Origin: Stutzerimonas stutzeri RCH2
GTDB taxonomy: Bacteria > Pseudomonadota > Gammaproteobacteria > Pseudomonadales > Pseudomonadaceae
NCBI RefSeq assembly: GCF_000327065.1
Contig: NC_019936.1
Coordinates: forward strand, 2,046,001 to 2,110,000
Direction of reading: 5' to 3'
Length of the DNA stretch: 64,000 bases
Shown here: piece after piece, positions 27,600 to 35,657 of the stretch
Layout of the letters: every line of letters starts with the position of its first letter
How positions within the stretch are numbered: position 1 is the first letter of the stretch
Made by a program: the position numbers and the translations under genes
Notes under the pieces: model-generated
What the model was told of the DNA's origin: nothing
Database searches by the model: none
What the model saw: only the letters and a program-made list of their open reading frames with translations

Positions 27600-28877
27600 T
27601 TACATCAGCGGAATGGTGTAGCTGACGATCAGACGGTTTTCGTCGATGTCGTTGCCGTAGTTATTACGGGCAGTTGCGTTACGCCATTTAACGTTCAGGT
27701 TCTTCAGCGCACCTTCTTGGAAGGTGTAACCGATGTCCATGTCGCGTTCCCATTCTTTGCCTTCGGTGCCATTGGCGCGCTCGAAGTTATCACCGGTAAT
27801 ATAGCGAGTCATGAAAGTCAGGCCCGGGATACCGATGGAAGCAAAGTTGAAGTCGTAGCGAGCTTGCCAGGATTTCTCATCAGCGTTGGCAAAATCGTTG
27901 ATCTGGACGTAATTCACCAGGAACGGATCGGTCGCGCCGCCGACATAGGCGAAGCCAGTATCGCCGCTCATTTTCTGATAGCCGAGACCGAAGCTGTGGC
28001 CGCTCAGAGAATAGGTGACCATAGCGCCAAGTGCTTTGTTGTCGACATTGGAGCTGCCGTCGTCCTTGGAGCGCGAGTAACGCAGATCAGTTTTCAGCGA
28101 CTGGCCGTCAGCAATGGGCAGTACGTGCACAAGGTTGTACGTGTGCTGCTTATAAAGATCTTCAAGATTGCTGTAGTAATAAGTAGCAGTCAGGTCTTTG
28201 GTGACTTGGTAGCTACCGCCCAAGAAACGGAAGTCATCAGATTGGTTATTCGGTGCGCCGCCATCAATGGTAATACCACGGCGACCACCGGTATTCAGAG
28301 ACATCACTTGGTTGTTGGTGGAGTCACGATGGTTGATGCGATTTGCATAACCAGCATCAAGCGTCAGGCCTTTGATTTCTTTAGAAACGATCTGCGCACC
28401 CTGCATGGTCTGTGGCAGCAGGCGGCTGTCGCTAGTACCGATGGCAGGATTCTTGAACTGCAAGGTACCTACTTTCAGAACGGTTTCGGATACTTTTGCC
28501 TTACCGGTCAGGCCGAACGACGACCAGTCACCAGGTGCTTCGTTGCCGTACGAGCTGGGCATGAGGCCGCTACCGGCAGTATCTTCACTGGAGTAAAGCT
28601 TGACGCCCTGCAGAGCTAAAGCGTCAACCCCGAACCCAACGGTACCCTCGGTATATCCAGACTCTACGCGAAGCAGGAAGCCTTGGCCCCACTCTTCGGC
28701 TTTGGACTGGCCGCTAGCACCGCCTTCTTGACGGAAATCGCGATTGAAATAGAAGTTACGCAGTTCCAGACCGGCCTTGGTGTCTTCGATGAAGGCGGCT
28801 TGGGCCATGGTTGGGATAGCCAGTGTTGCTCCCAGTGTGGCGAGGGCCACGCCCCGGGCGATGGGGGTCTTGAGCAT
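27600..28877 (-). CDS. OprD-family outer membrane porin (OpdQ-like)
   Basis: The 425-residue precursor has a signal peptide (cleavage after AQA, about residue 27), then the OprD start AFIEDTKAGLELRNFYFNRD and a run of amphipathic beta strands ending in ...ENRLIVSYTIPL, the 18-strand specific-porin layout. These channels take up amino acids or small carboxylates across the outer membrane. Its position beside the YqjD-like gene matches that of opdQ in P. aeruginosa, so OpdQ is the best guess, but the substrate cannot be read from sequence. It has GAGGAGAAA before the ATG and codon use less GC-biased than its neighbours, consistent with high expression. Confidence 0.92.
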   Translation of the reverse strand: MLKTPIARGVALATLGATLAIPTMAQAAFIEDTKAGLELRNFYFNRDFRQEGGASGQSKAEEWGQGFLLRVESGYTEGTVGFGVDALALQGVKLYSSEDTAGSGLMPSSYGNEAPGDWSSFGLTGKAKVSETVLKVGTLQFKNPAIGTSDSRLLPQTMQGAQIVSKEIKGLTLDAGYANRINHRDSTNNQVMSLNTGGRRGITIDGGAPNNQSDDFRFLGGSYQVTKDLTATYYYSNLEDLYKQHTYNLVHVLPIADGQSLKTDLRYSRSKDDGSSNVDNKALGAMVTYSLSGHSFGLGYQKMSGDTGFAYVGGATDPFLVNYVQINDFANADEKSWQARYDFNFASIGIPGLTFMTRYITGDNFERANGTEGKEWERDMDIGYTFQEGALKNLNVKWRNATARNNYGNDIDENRLIVSYTIPLM

Positions 28878-29287
28878 TTCTTATTTCTCCTCGTTGGATG
28901 ATGCTCTGAAGTCGCTCTTTACGGCGCCATGCAATAAAACATTACAGAGGTTTTTCAACCTTTAGACTTTAGTCGCCAAGCCTCCCAAGTCAACGTGCTA
29001 GACGGTCGCAGGCCAAGGTGCCCAATTCTGGCAGTCGGCTATAAATCGGGACGTCACTTGGGATTGGCGGTTAAAGACTAAAGGGTGCACCGGACAATCT
29101 GTGCTGCCGCGGGTCGCAGCATCCTAGCGTTTTGCTCGGGCAGAGTCGAATCAAGCTCGAATAATTGCCTGATGACTGGGGTGGAATTCACACTTTCCAG
29201 GCGTCTCGGGGCAACGATTAGTCAGTAATGCCGGCGTTGCAATTGAGCCTTGCTAGAATCATCGAGCCGACATAGCGAGAATTTCAG
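28878..29287 (-). promoter_or_regulatory. 410-base intergenic region with the porin promoter
   Basis: On the minus strand a plausible sigma-70 promoter reads TTGAAA (28953-28958), a 16-base spacer and TATTGC (28931-28936), about 55-80 bases before the porin start. Upstream are related heptamers: CTTTAGTC (28967-28974) and its inverted copy GACTAAAG (29076-29083), with TTTAGACT in between the first copy and the -35. They could be regulator sites. No coding frame is convincing in the rest, which also carries the promoter of the glutaredoxin-like gene. Confidence 0.4.
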
Positions 29288-29536
29288 ATGTTGCCAGAAT
29301 GCCAACTTTTCGGGACCTTGGGCTGCCATCTCTGTGAGCAGGCGGAGGAAGTGCTCATGCCTTTGGTTGAGCACGGCCTGCTTGTCGAGCTAATGGATAT
29401 TGCTGAGCGCCCCGAGTGGGTCGAGCATTACGGTCTGCGCATACCGGTACTCCGGCGCATCGACACTGGCGCAGAGCTGGATTGGCCATTTGAGCCAGAG
29501 CAGGTGGTGGGCTTTCTGCAGATTCCTAGCGGCTAG
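29288..29536 (+). CDS. Glutaredoxin-like protein
   Basis: The 82-residue protein has the start CQLFGTLGCHLCEQAEEVL with a C-x-x-C motif in a thioredoxin-fold position, and a cis-Pro segment GLRIPVLRR. It matches the glutaredoxin-family DUF836-like proteins of gammaproteobacteria, presumed thiol-disulfide oxidoreductases. It stands alone between the porin and a bidirectional terminator. Confidence 0.85.
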   Translation: MLPECQLFGTLGCHLCEQAEEVLMPLVEHGLLVELMDIAERPEWVEHYGLRIPVLRRIDTGAELDWPFEPEQVVGFLQIPSG

Positions 29537-29553
29537 GCGAAAACTGCGGGCAT

Positions 29554-29583
29554 AAAAAAACCGGCTGATTTAGCCGGTTTTTT
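29554..29583 (+). terminator. Bidirectional terminator between the glutaredoxin-like gene and tRNA-Pro
   Basis: AAACCGGCT and AGCCGGTTT pair around a short loop, with seven A before and six T after, so it works for the plus-strand gene and the minus-strand tRNA. Confidence 0.9.
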
Positions 29584-29611
29584 CGTTCCACTCAAACTGA
29601 GTGGCGGGATT

Positions 29612-29688
29612 TGGTCGGAGCGACTGGATTCGAACCAGCGACCTTCTCGTCCCGAACGAGACGCGCTACCAAGCTGCGCTACGCTCCG
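29612..29688 (-). tRNA. tRNA-Pro (CGG)
   Basis: The 77-base gene on the minus strand begins CGGAGCG and ends CGCTCCGACCA with encoded CCA. The acceptor stem, D arm, T arm (GGTTCGAATCC) and anticodon stem TCTCG/CGAGA are complete; the seven-base loop TTCGGGA places CGG as anticodon. A promoter precedes it: TTGTGC (29723-29728), 16-base spacer, TAGAAT (29701-29706), ending 12 bases before the tRNA. Confidence 0.95.
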
Positions 29689-29700
29689 AAGATGGCGCGC

Positions 29701-29728
29701 ATTCTACAGAAAAAGTTTTGTCGCACAA
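29701..29728 (-). promoter_or_regulatory. Promoter of tRNA-Pro(CGG)
   Basis: Minus-strand -35 TTGTGC and -10 TAGAAT are separated by 16 bases, with the tRNA 5' end 12 bases downstream of the -10. Confidence 0.6.
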
Positions 29729-29838
29729 GGTGTTAGGCGGGATTTTTTTGGGGCGGGGCGTTGAAGAAGGAAGGTTCAGCAAAGTGATCCGCCACGCTGC
29801 AAAACCCATTGCTTCGGCTAAGCGCGGCGGCTCTGTGA

Positions 29839-30060
29839 TCAGAGTTCGCGAACGGTGCGTACCTGGTCCTTGTTCACCTTGCCTGGCTTGCCATCGATCT
29901 GCTCGTACTCGTAAAAACCTGACTCATCATCATAGTCCGGGCGGTCCAGTGTCTGGATTTCCCGGCCGTCGTTGAGGGTAATCACGCTTGGATTGGAGCA
30001 GCCGGCCAGGACACCGAAGCTCAGCGCGAGGACAAGAGCGGGAAGTTTGAGTGACTGCAT
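29839..30060 (-). CDS. YgdI/YgdR-type small lipoprotein
   Basis: The 73-residue precursor has a lipoprotein signal (LALSFGVLAGC, lipobox Cys near residue 22) and a short beta-rich domain beginning SVITLNDGREIQTLDRPDYD, the YgdI/YgdR (DUF903) SH3-like signature. It is expected in the outer or inner membrane facing the periplasm. ATG 30060 starts the signal peptide. It lies 46 bases after mobA, as its homologue does in P. aeruginosa. Confidence 0.9.
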   Translation of the reverse strand: MQSLKLPALVLALSFGVLAGCSNPSVITLNDGREIQTLDRPDYDDESGFYEYEQIDGKPGKVNKDQVRTVREL

Positions 30061-30106
30061 GACGCTGTTCCTTCTGCGGTTTTCGATACTCATCCGACGA
30101 GGCGTA

Positions 30107-30715
30107 CTAGGATGAAGTTCCCGTACTTGCTCTGGCCATCTCAAGCAGTTCCGGCGTGTTGAGATTGGCCAAGCGTGGGTCGCCTGGCTGAATTAGGAGT
30201 TCAGCTGCCCCCAGCTGAAGCAGAACGCGTTGCGGGCTGCGCTCACCGCGATGCCAGCAAGCTTCGATCTGTCCGCGCAGGCTGATTGGGATAATGCTGA
30301 ACAGTGGCTCCCACTGGTCCCCGCTGCGGAGCATGAGAGGCCTGTCCGGTGTTTCGATTGCAGTGGAGTACAACGACTGCAGCAAAGGTCGATCAATTAG
30401 TGGCGTGTCGCAGGGGAGCAGAAGCACCCAGCGGTTGCGCGCAGCTGCAAGGCCCGCGCGGATTCCAGCGAGTGGTCCAGGGAATCCTTCAGCTTCGTCG
30501 GCGACCAAGCGGTCGGCATACATGGCGTAGCGTGACTGATTGCGGTTGCACGATATCAATAGCTCGTCGGTCAACGGCCGAACAACATCGTGCATCCATT
30601 CGATTAGCGGGCGGCCGTGCCAGTTGATCAGCCCCTTATCCTGCCCGCCCATGCGTTGTCCGCGACCGCCGGCCAGAAGCAGAATGGAGCAGGACGAAAA
30701 GGCGGGGGCAATCAT
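30107..30715 (-). CDS. mobA: Molybdenum cofactor guanylyltransferase
   Basis: The 202-residue enzyme transfers GMP from GTP to molybdopterin to give the MGD cofactor. The nucleotide-binding signature [18 protein letters not shown] is at residues 11-28, and the metal-binding segment LLPCDTPLI follows near residue 95. Length fits the family (E. coli 194). ATG 30715 is used. No other molybdenum cofactor gene is present; in P. aeruginosa moaB and moeA follow at this point, so synteny breaks here. Confidence 0.95.
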   Translation of the reverse strand: MIAPAFSSCSILLLAGGRGQRMGGQDKGLINWHGRPLIEWMHDVVRPLTDELLISCNRNQSRYAMYADRLVADEAEGFPGPLAGIRAGLAAARNRWVLLLPCDTPLIDRPLLQSLYSTAIETPDRPLMLRSGDQWEPLFSIIPISLRGQIEACWHRGERSPQRVLLQLGAAELLIQPGDPRLANLNTPELLEMARASTGTSS

Positions 30716-30926
30716 TGGAGCGCTCCGAAAAAAGGTCCGTATAGCACTGCGTCCGATTGGCGGCAATCGCTGTGGTTGCCGGATTTGCAGCTGGTGCATG
30801 GGAGGTTTTGTGCCAGGCCGAGGCCGTCGGTAAACAAACCCGAAAACCTGTTGTCTATCTCCTCCATCCGCTTTTTTTCATGAGGCGGATGCCGCCTGCT
30901 TATTGGCCGACAAAGGAGAACAGCAC

Positions 30927-31955
30927 ATGCAGGAGAGAAACGTTTGGGTTGATTATGCCAAGGCGATCGGGATTATCCTCGTTGTCTACGGGCATGTCGC
31001 ACGAGGTGTCTTCAATGCGGGGCTACCAATGGATGAGGCCGAGTTCGTATTGGTAGACAGCATCATCTACAGCTTTCACATGCCGCTGTTCTTCTTCCTT
31101 TCAGGGTTGTTCTTCTTCGATTCGCTGCAGAAGCGTGGGCGCGGCGGTCTGATTGTTAACAAAGTCGACACGATCGTTTATCCATTTATTGTCTGGTCGC
31201 TACTGCAGGGGTTGTTCGAGGTTGGAATGTCCAACTATACGAATGGGCAGGTTACCCTGGTCGAGGTCTTCTCGCTGCTGTGGATGCCAAGAGCTCAGTT
31301 CTGGTTCCTTTACGCGCTATTTCTGGTTTTCGTCGTCTGTACCTTCCTTTATGCGCGCGCCGACCGTCGGTATTTTCTGCCGTTCGTAGTGCTTTTTGGT
31401 GTGCTGTTCGTATTCCAGCAGGAGCTGACGGTCAACCAGATGACCCGTTTCATTCTAGGGAACACGGTGTTCTTTGCGTTGGGGGTCTGGTTCAACGAGG
31501 TTAAAGCCTTCTTCTTAGCGCGCCACACCCAGCTGACTTTGTTTTTCGGTGTTTTGTTCGTGGTCGGGCAGTATCTATTCCACGTTACGTTTGGCATGAA
31601 TTACGTCGATGGTGGCCTGCCAGTGCTGGCGCTCGCCACGGTATCCATTTTCTTCATGATTGCGTTGTCGATGTGGCTTGGTCAGTTCCGAGTCGACTGG
31701 TTCCTGTTCATCGGCGCTTCATCGATGACGATTTATCTGATGCACATTCTGGCGGGCAGCGGCGTCCGCGTGATACTCAGCAAGTTCCTCGGTATCGACT
31801 CGATTGCTGCGCATCTCATAATCGGAACGTTGATAGGTATCGCCGCCCCGCTATTGGCGCAGGTCATTATCGACCGCTTCAAGCTGCATTTTCTGCTCAC
31901 GCCGCCCAAGCGAATCTCCGCATCCCATCTGCGCATGCGAAGGGCGATGGCATAG
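30927..31955 (+). CDS. Membrane acyltransferase family 3 protein
   Basis: The 342-residue protein has about ten hydrophobic helices and begins with RNVWVDYAKAIGIILVVYGH, the catalytic His region of acyltransferase family 3 (OafA/NodX/YrhL-like), with FHMPLFFFLSGLFF following. Such proteins acylate surface sugars or peptidoglycan from the inner membrane. AAGGAG lies eight bases before ATG 30927, which fixes the start. No polysaccharide cluster is nearby, so the acceptor is unknown. It is more AT-rich than its neighbours and sits alone, which hints at acquisition. Confidence 0.87.
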   Translation: MQERNVWVDYAKAIGIILVVYGHVARGVFNAGLPMDEAEFVLVDSIIYSFHMPLFFFLSGLFFFDSLQKRGRGGLIVNKVDTIVYPFIVWSLLQGLFEVGMSNYTNGQVTLVEVFSLLWMPRAQFWFLYALFLVFVVCTFLYARADRRYFLPFVVLFGVLFVFQQELTVNQMTRFILGNTVFFALGVWFNEVKAFFLARHTQLTLFFGVLFVVGQYLFHVTFGMNYVDGGLPVLALATVSIFFMIALSMWLGQFRVDWFLFIGASSMTIYLMHILAGSGVRVILSKFLGIDSIAAHLIIGTLIGIAAPLLAQVIIDRFKLHFLLTPPKRISASHLRMRRAMA

Positions 31956-32028
31956 CGGGGTTCTCCGGTTGCCGCTCAGCACTGGAAAGTGTGGGCGGTA
32001 ACCGGGGTTGGTGTCCTGCCTGAAAGCG

Positions 32029-32337
32029 CTAACCGCAGCTGATTCGCTCTATTGTCATGCCTGCGTCGGTATTGATGTTCAGGCGTCTAGAGTCATATTC
32101 GAGCGTGACGATATCGTTGGGCCCGAGTATGCGCGCGGTATCCGCTCCTGACCGACTCTTGGCTTCTTCCAATAATGCGGGCGTCGCTGTTTTGCCTATG
32201 AGATTGCGCACCGCTTCGGCGTTGCAAGCGTTCGGTGCCTCGCTAAACCCTGTTGGCGCTGAGGCCGTGGATTGGCAGCCGGCCGAAAGTACTGTCGCCG
32301 CCAGCAGCGTAGGGATGGACAGTTTGGGTAGGTGCAC
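32029..32337 (-). CDS. I78-family peptidase inhibitor-like lipoprotein
   Basis: The 102-residue precursor has a lipoprotein signal (LLAATVLSAGC, Cys near residue 21) and a C-terminal region ending LNINTDAGMTIERISCG, typical of the I78 inhibitor family, whose members resemble small serine protease inhibitors and carry a conserved Cys pair (here CNAEAV... and ISCG). It diverges from a gene pair that includes a cysteine peptidase. Inhibitory activity is inferred from family only. Confidence 0.82.
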   Translation of the reverse strand: MHLPKLSIPTLLAATVLSAGCQSTASAPTGFSEAPNACNAEAVRNLIGKTATPALLEEAKSRSGADTARILGPNDIVTLEYDSRRLNINTDAGMTIERISCG

Positions 32338-32543
32338 GTGTTCTCCTTATTCGGTCGTTTCGTTCAATCGCAACTATTATCAAAGTTGCGAGCAGGTCGA
32401 TAGGGCAGGGGCTGGCCGTCGGCGTGACGGGGTGCGTTTAGAAAAAGCAGCCAGTACGTCGGGAACCGAAACGGCACGGGCTCGTCTTATTGCCTGATGG
32501 CGCTTTGCAATCCTCAGTTGACGAAAACAAGGAGTTTCCCGCT

Positions 32544-32945
32544 ATGTTCACTTCCCCACTACTCAAGCGAGTTGCGACGGTGCTGGCTGCGCTGCATATT
32601 CTTCTGGTAGCACAGATCCCCCTTGCTCAGGCAGCGATGATCGGTACGCCGGAGGTCATCTCTGAGCATCAGCAGCAGGTGGATCGGCAACAATTGCTGA
32701 CTATGCTCGACGATCAGGATGTGCAAAAGAAGCTCGTGTCCATGGGTGTTGATCGCGACCAGGTCGAGAAGCGTATCAATGGTCTGACGGCCGCCGAACT
32801 GGCCCAGTTCAATCAGCAACTCGACCAGGCGCCGGCTGGTGCCGGAGTGGTGGGCGTGATCGTATTGTTCCTGGTGATCTTCATCATCACCGACATGCTC
32901 TGCGCCACCAACATCTTCAACTTCGTCAACTGCATCAACCGTTGA
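32544..32945 (+). CDS. PA2779-like small exported protein
   Basis: The 133-residue protein has a signal peptide (LAALHILLVAQIPLAQA, cleavage near residue 31), a soluble helical part with DRQQLLTMLDDQDVQKKLVSMGVD, and a strongly hydrophobic C-terminus (VVGVIVLFLVIFIITDML) that ends in a short Cys-containing tail. This layout corresponds to the PA2779 family, of unknown function, which is regularly found just before a C39-like peptidase gene, as here. AAGGAG precedes the ATG by about ten bases. A protein-plus-processing-protease pair is possible but not shown. Confidence 0.8.
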   Translation: MFTSPLLKRVATVLAALHILLVAQIPLAQAAMIGTPEVISEHQQQVDRQQLLTMLDDQDVQKKLVSMGVDRDQVEKRINGLTAAELAQFNQQLDQAPAGAGVVGVIVLFLVIFIITDMLCATNIFNFVNCINR

Positions 32946-33895
32946 GTCAGCGGCTACTCATACTGCTGCTTGTCGGTCTGCTCGGCGGCTGCGCTCGGAC
33001 GACGGTTACTCTAGTCGACGATGCGCAGCTTCCGGCCAGAGCAGAGCTGACGGAAGTACCGTTCTACCCCCAGGATGATTACCAATGCGGGCCTGCAGCC
33101 TTGGCGACAATGCTTTCGCAGCGGGGTATCGCTACGACGCCGGATGCGCTGGTGGATCAGGTTTACATTCCACAACGCAAAGGCAGCCTGCAGGTAGAAA
33201 TGGTCGCCGCGGCTCGTTCGAGCGGTCTCCTGGTGTACCCGTTGCAACCTCGTCTAGAGGATCTGCTTGCCGAAGTGGCGGCGGGTAATCCGGTGCTGGT
33301 ACTGCAAAACCTGGCCTTTGACCGCTGGCCGCAATGGCACTTCGCTGTGGTTGTGGGGTATGACCTTTCCACGCAGCAAGTTGTGTTGCGCTCCGGCACT
33401 ACGAAGCGCTGGGTCGGTAGCTTCCGGGAATTCGAGCGTTCCTGGGTCAAGGCCGAGCGTTGGGCCGTGGTTACGCTGAGCGCCGATCAGATGCCGCATA
33501 CGGCCCAGGAGACGGTCTGGCTGCGCAGTGCGAGCGATCTGGAAGAGGTGGGGCAGGTCCGTGCTGCTCGCGCCGCGTACGAGGCGGCCGTAACGCGCTG
33601 GGATTCAGCTCTTTCAAGGTTCGCGCTAGCGAACAGTCAGTACACGATGGGTGAGAAATCAGCGGCCGAAGAGTCGTTGCGCGTCAGCGTTCGACTGGAT
33701 CCCGGCTTTGCCATCGGTTGGTTCAACCTTTCACAGCTGCTAGCTGAGCAGGGTTGCGGCTCCAGTGCTCAAGAAGCGCGAAATTGCGCGATACGACTTG
33801 CTCCAAATGACAAGCGCTTCAGGGTCGCGCTGCCAGCGCAAGAAGAAAGACGGGCGGCTCAATGTGTGCCGATCCCGCCTTGTTCTGCGCCTTGA
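32942..33895 (+). CDS. PA2778-like C39-type cysteine peptidase lipoprotein with TPR region
   Basis: The 317-residue protein begins with a lipoprotein signal (LLILLLVGLLGGC, Cys near residue 17), then a papain-like C39 domain: the nucleophile Cys in DDYQCGPAALATML (near residue 49) and the His in WHFAVVVGYD (near 137). The C-terminal third has tetratricopeptide-like helices (AARAAYEAAVTRW, SAAEESLRVSVRLDPGFAIGWFNLSQL). The usual third catalytic Asp is not obvious. Translation would start at a TTG overlapping the TGA of the preceding gene, implying coupling; no ATG in the frame precedes the lipobox. Confidence 0.82.
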   Translation: MSQRLLILLLVGLLGGCARTTVTLVDDAQLPARAELTEVPFYPQDDYQCGPAALATMLSQRGIATTPDALVDQVYIPQRKGSLQVEMVAAARSSGLLVYPLQPRLEDLLAEVAAGNPVLVLQNLAFDRWPQWHFAVVVGYDLSTQQVVLRSGTTKRWVGSFREFERSWVKAERWAVVTLSADQMPHTAQETVWLRSASDLEEVGQVRAARAAYEAAVTRWDSALSRFALANSQYTMGEKSAAEESLRVSVRLDPGFAIGWFNLSQLLAEQGCGSSAQEARNCAIRLAPNDKRFRVALPAQEERRAAQCVPIPPCSAP

Positions 33896-33898
33896 CTG

Positions 33899-35182
33899 TC
33901 AGAAGCCGAGCCTGTCGCGCAGGTTGTAGTACATCGCGCCGAGTGCGCTGAGTGGAACTTGAAGGCGCTGCCCACCGGGGAATGGATAATGGGGCAGGCT
34001 GGCGAAGGCGTCGAATCTCTCTGCTTGGCCGCTGAGGGCTTCGGCAATCACTTTCCCCGCGACGTGCGTATAGGTCACGCCATGACCGCTACAGCCCTGG
34101 GAGTAATAGATATTGCCGCCCAGTCGTCCGACCTGGGGTAGTCGCGAGAGCGTCAGCAGGAAATTGCCCGTCCAGGCATAGTCGATCTTCACCTTTTCCA
34201 ATTGTGGGAAGGTCTTAAGCATTTTGGGTCGGATGATCGATTCGATATCGGCGGGGTCCCGTGCGCCATAGACGACGCCACCGCCATAGATCAGGCGCTT
34301 GTCGGCGGCGAGTCGATAGTAGTCAAGCAGGTAATTGCAATCCTCAACGCAGTAGTCCTGCGGCAGAAGGCTGTGCGCAAGTTCTTCGCTCAGCGGTTCG
34401 GTTGCTATCACTTGCGTGCCGCAGGGCATTGACTTGGCTGCGAGCTCGGGAACCAGATTTCCCAGGTAGGCGTTACCTGCAATCACTACGAATTTCGCGC
34501 GAACGGTTCCCTTGGGTGTATGCACCAGCGGTGTTTCGCCTCGTTCGATACGAATGGCGGGGGAATGCTCGTGGATGGTTCCGCCTAGCGACTCGACGGC
34601 CGCGGCTTCGCCGAGCGCAAGATTGAGTGGGTGGATGTGGCCGCCATGCTTGTCGAGCATGCCGCCGACGTAGCGGTCGCATGCGACCACCTGCCGTATG
34701 CCTCTATCATCCAGTAACTCCAGATGTTGGTAGCCGTATCGTTCCCAGAGGGCTTTCTGTGTTTCGAGGTGGAGCATCTGCTTCTGATTGAAAGCAGCGA
34801 ATACGCCCCCGTCTTTCAGATCACATTGAATATCATAGCGTGCGACTCGTTCGCGGATAATGCGGCCGCCTTCGAACGCCATTTCGCCGATCAGTTTCGC
34901 CGCTGCAGCGCTAGCGGTGCGCTCGATGCTATCCAGGTCGCGGCTATAACTATTGACGATCTGGCCGCCGTTTCGTCCGGATGCGCCGAAGCCGACTTTC
35001 GCAGCTTCCAGTACGGCCACGCTGTAACCCTTTTCGAGCAGGAACAGAGCGGTGGACAAGCCGGTATAGCCTGCGCCGATCACGCACACGTCCACCTGCT
35101 TGTTGTCCTGAAGTTCGGATCGAGCAGTCGCTGAATTAGCCGTGGCTGCATAGTAGGAAGCTGGATATCCCTTGTTCGGCAT
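33899..35182 (-). CDS. FAD-dependent amine oxidase, gamma-glutamylputrescine oxidoreductase-like
   Basis: The 427-residue flavoenzyme belongs to the DAO family. It has the dinucleotide fold VCVIGAGYTGLSTALFL (GAGYTG at 36-41), the SGRNGGQIV segment typical of PuuB/OrdL, and a C-terminal FAD-binding YYSQGCSGHGVTYTHVAGK. Such enzymes oxidise gamma-glutamylputrescine in putrescine catabolism. No puuA, puuC or transporter gene is adjacent, so the substrate is inferred from similarity. The gene is single and its promoter region (169 bases) abuts that of tRNA-Val. Confidence 0.88.
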   Translation of the reverse strand: MPNKGYPASYYAATANSATARSELQDNKQVDVCVIGAGYTGLSTALFLLEKGYSVAVLEAAKVGFGASGRNGGQIVNSYSRDLDSIERTASAAAAKLIGEMAFEGGRIIRERVARYDIQCDLKDGGVFAAFNQKQMLHLETQKALWERYGYQHLELLDDRGIRQVVACDRYVGGMLDKHGGHIHPLNLALGEAAAVESLGGTIHEHSPAIRIERGETPLVHTPKGTVRAKFVVIAGNAYLGNLVPELAAKSMPCGTQVIATEPLSEELAHSLLPQDYCVEDCNYLLDYYRLAADKRLIYGGGVVYGARDPADIESIIRPKMLKTFPQLEKVKIDYAWTGNFLLTLSRLPQVGRLGGNIYYSQGCSGHGVTYTHVAGKVIAEALSGQAERFDAFASLPHYPFPGGQRLQVPLSALGAMYYNLRDRLGF

Positions 35183-35309
35183 ACTGGATACTCCGTTCTG
35201 AATATTTTACGCATGCTAGCGTTTAACGTTGCGGGTCGCCAGGCTGCCAACCTGAGGCGTATGTATTTTCAAATTTTCCAGATATCAGTGAGTTAGAAGA
35301 AAAAAGCGC

Positions 35310-35337
35310 TTGACTCTTTTTTTTGTCGCTTTATAAT
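35310..35337 (+). promoter_or_regulatory. Promoter of tRNA-Val(GAC)
   Basis: TTGACT (35310-35315), a 16-base spacer with an eight-T run, and a perfect TATAAT (35332-35337) lie 14 bases before the tRNA. Confidence 0.85.
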
Positions 35338-35351
35338 GCGCCCCCATCGAA

Positions 35352-35427
35352 GGCACATAGCTCAGTTGGTTAGAGCACCACCTTGACATGGTGGGGGTCG
35401 TTGGTTCGAATCCAATTGTGCCTACCA
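35352..35427 (+). tRNA. tRNA-Val (GAC)
   Basis: The 76-base sequence starts GGCACAT and ends ATGTGCC-type acceptor partner plus encoded ACCA. The anticodon stem CCACC/GGTGG encloses TTGACAT, giving GAC. The T arm GGTTCGAATCC is standard. A strong promoter lies before it and a terminator follows at once. Confidence 0.96.
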
Positions 35428-35435
35428 ATTCGATT

Positions 35436-35464
35436 AAAGGGTCGCGCAAGCGACCCTTTTTTTT
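35436..35464 (+). terminator. tRNA-Val terminator
   Basis: GGGTCGC (35439-35445) and GCGACCC (35450-35456) pair around GCAA, followed by eight T. Confidence 0.92.
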
Positions 35465-35657
35465 GGCTTGCTTGTCAGTGCTTCGGCTTTCTGAAAGCAT
35501 CGCCAGTCTTTGTTTTCTCCAGTGACTTCGGTTCGGTCGAGAATGAGCTCAACAGGCGCCTGCCATTGTGCGGCAGGCTGGCTCGCCGAATCGCTTTACT
35601 GGCTCATCCCAACCCATGTGGCCTTTGGTACGGGTCACCACTAGGAGAGGAGGCGCC

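Noticed and set aside
35465..35657. Possible threonine-responsive leader before thrS
   Set aside because: I could not find a T-box, a leader peptide rich in Thr, or a clear tRNA-like operator in this stretch.
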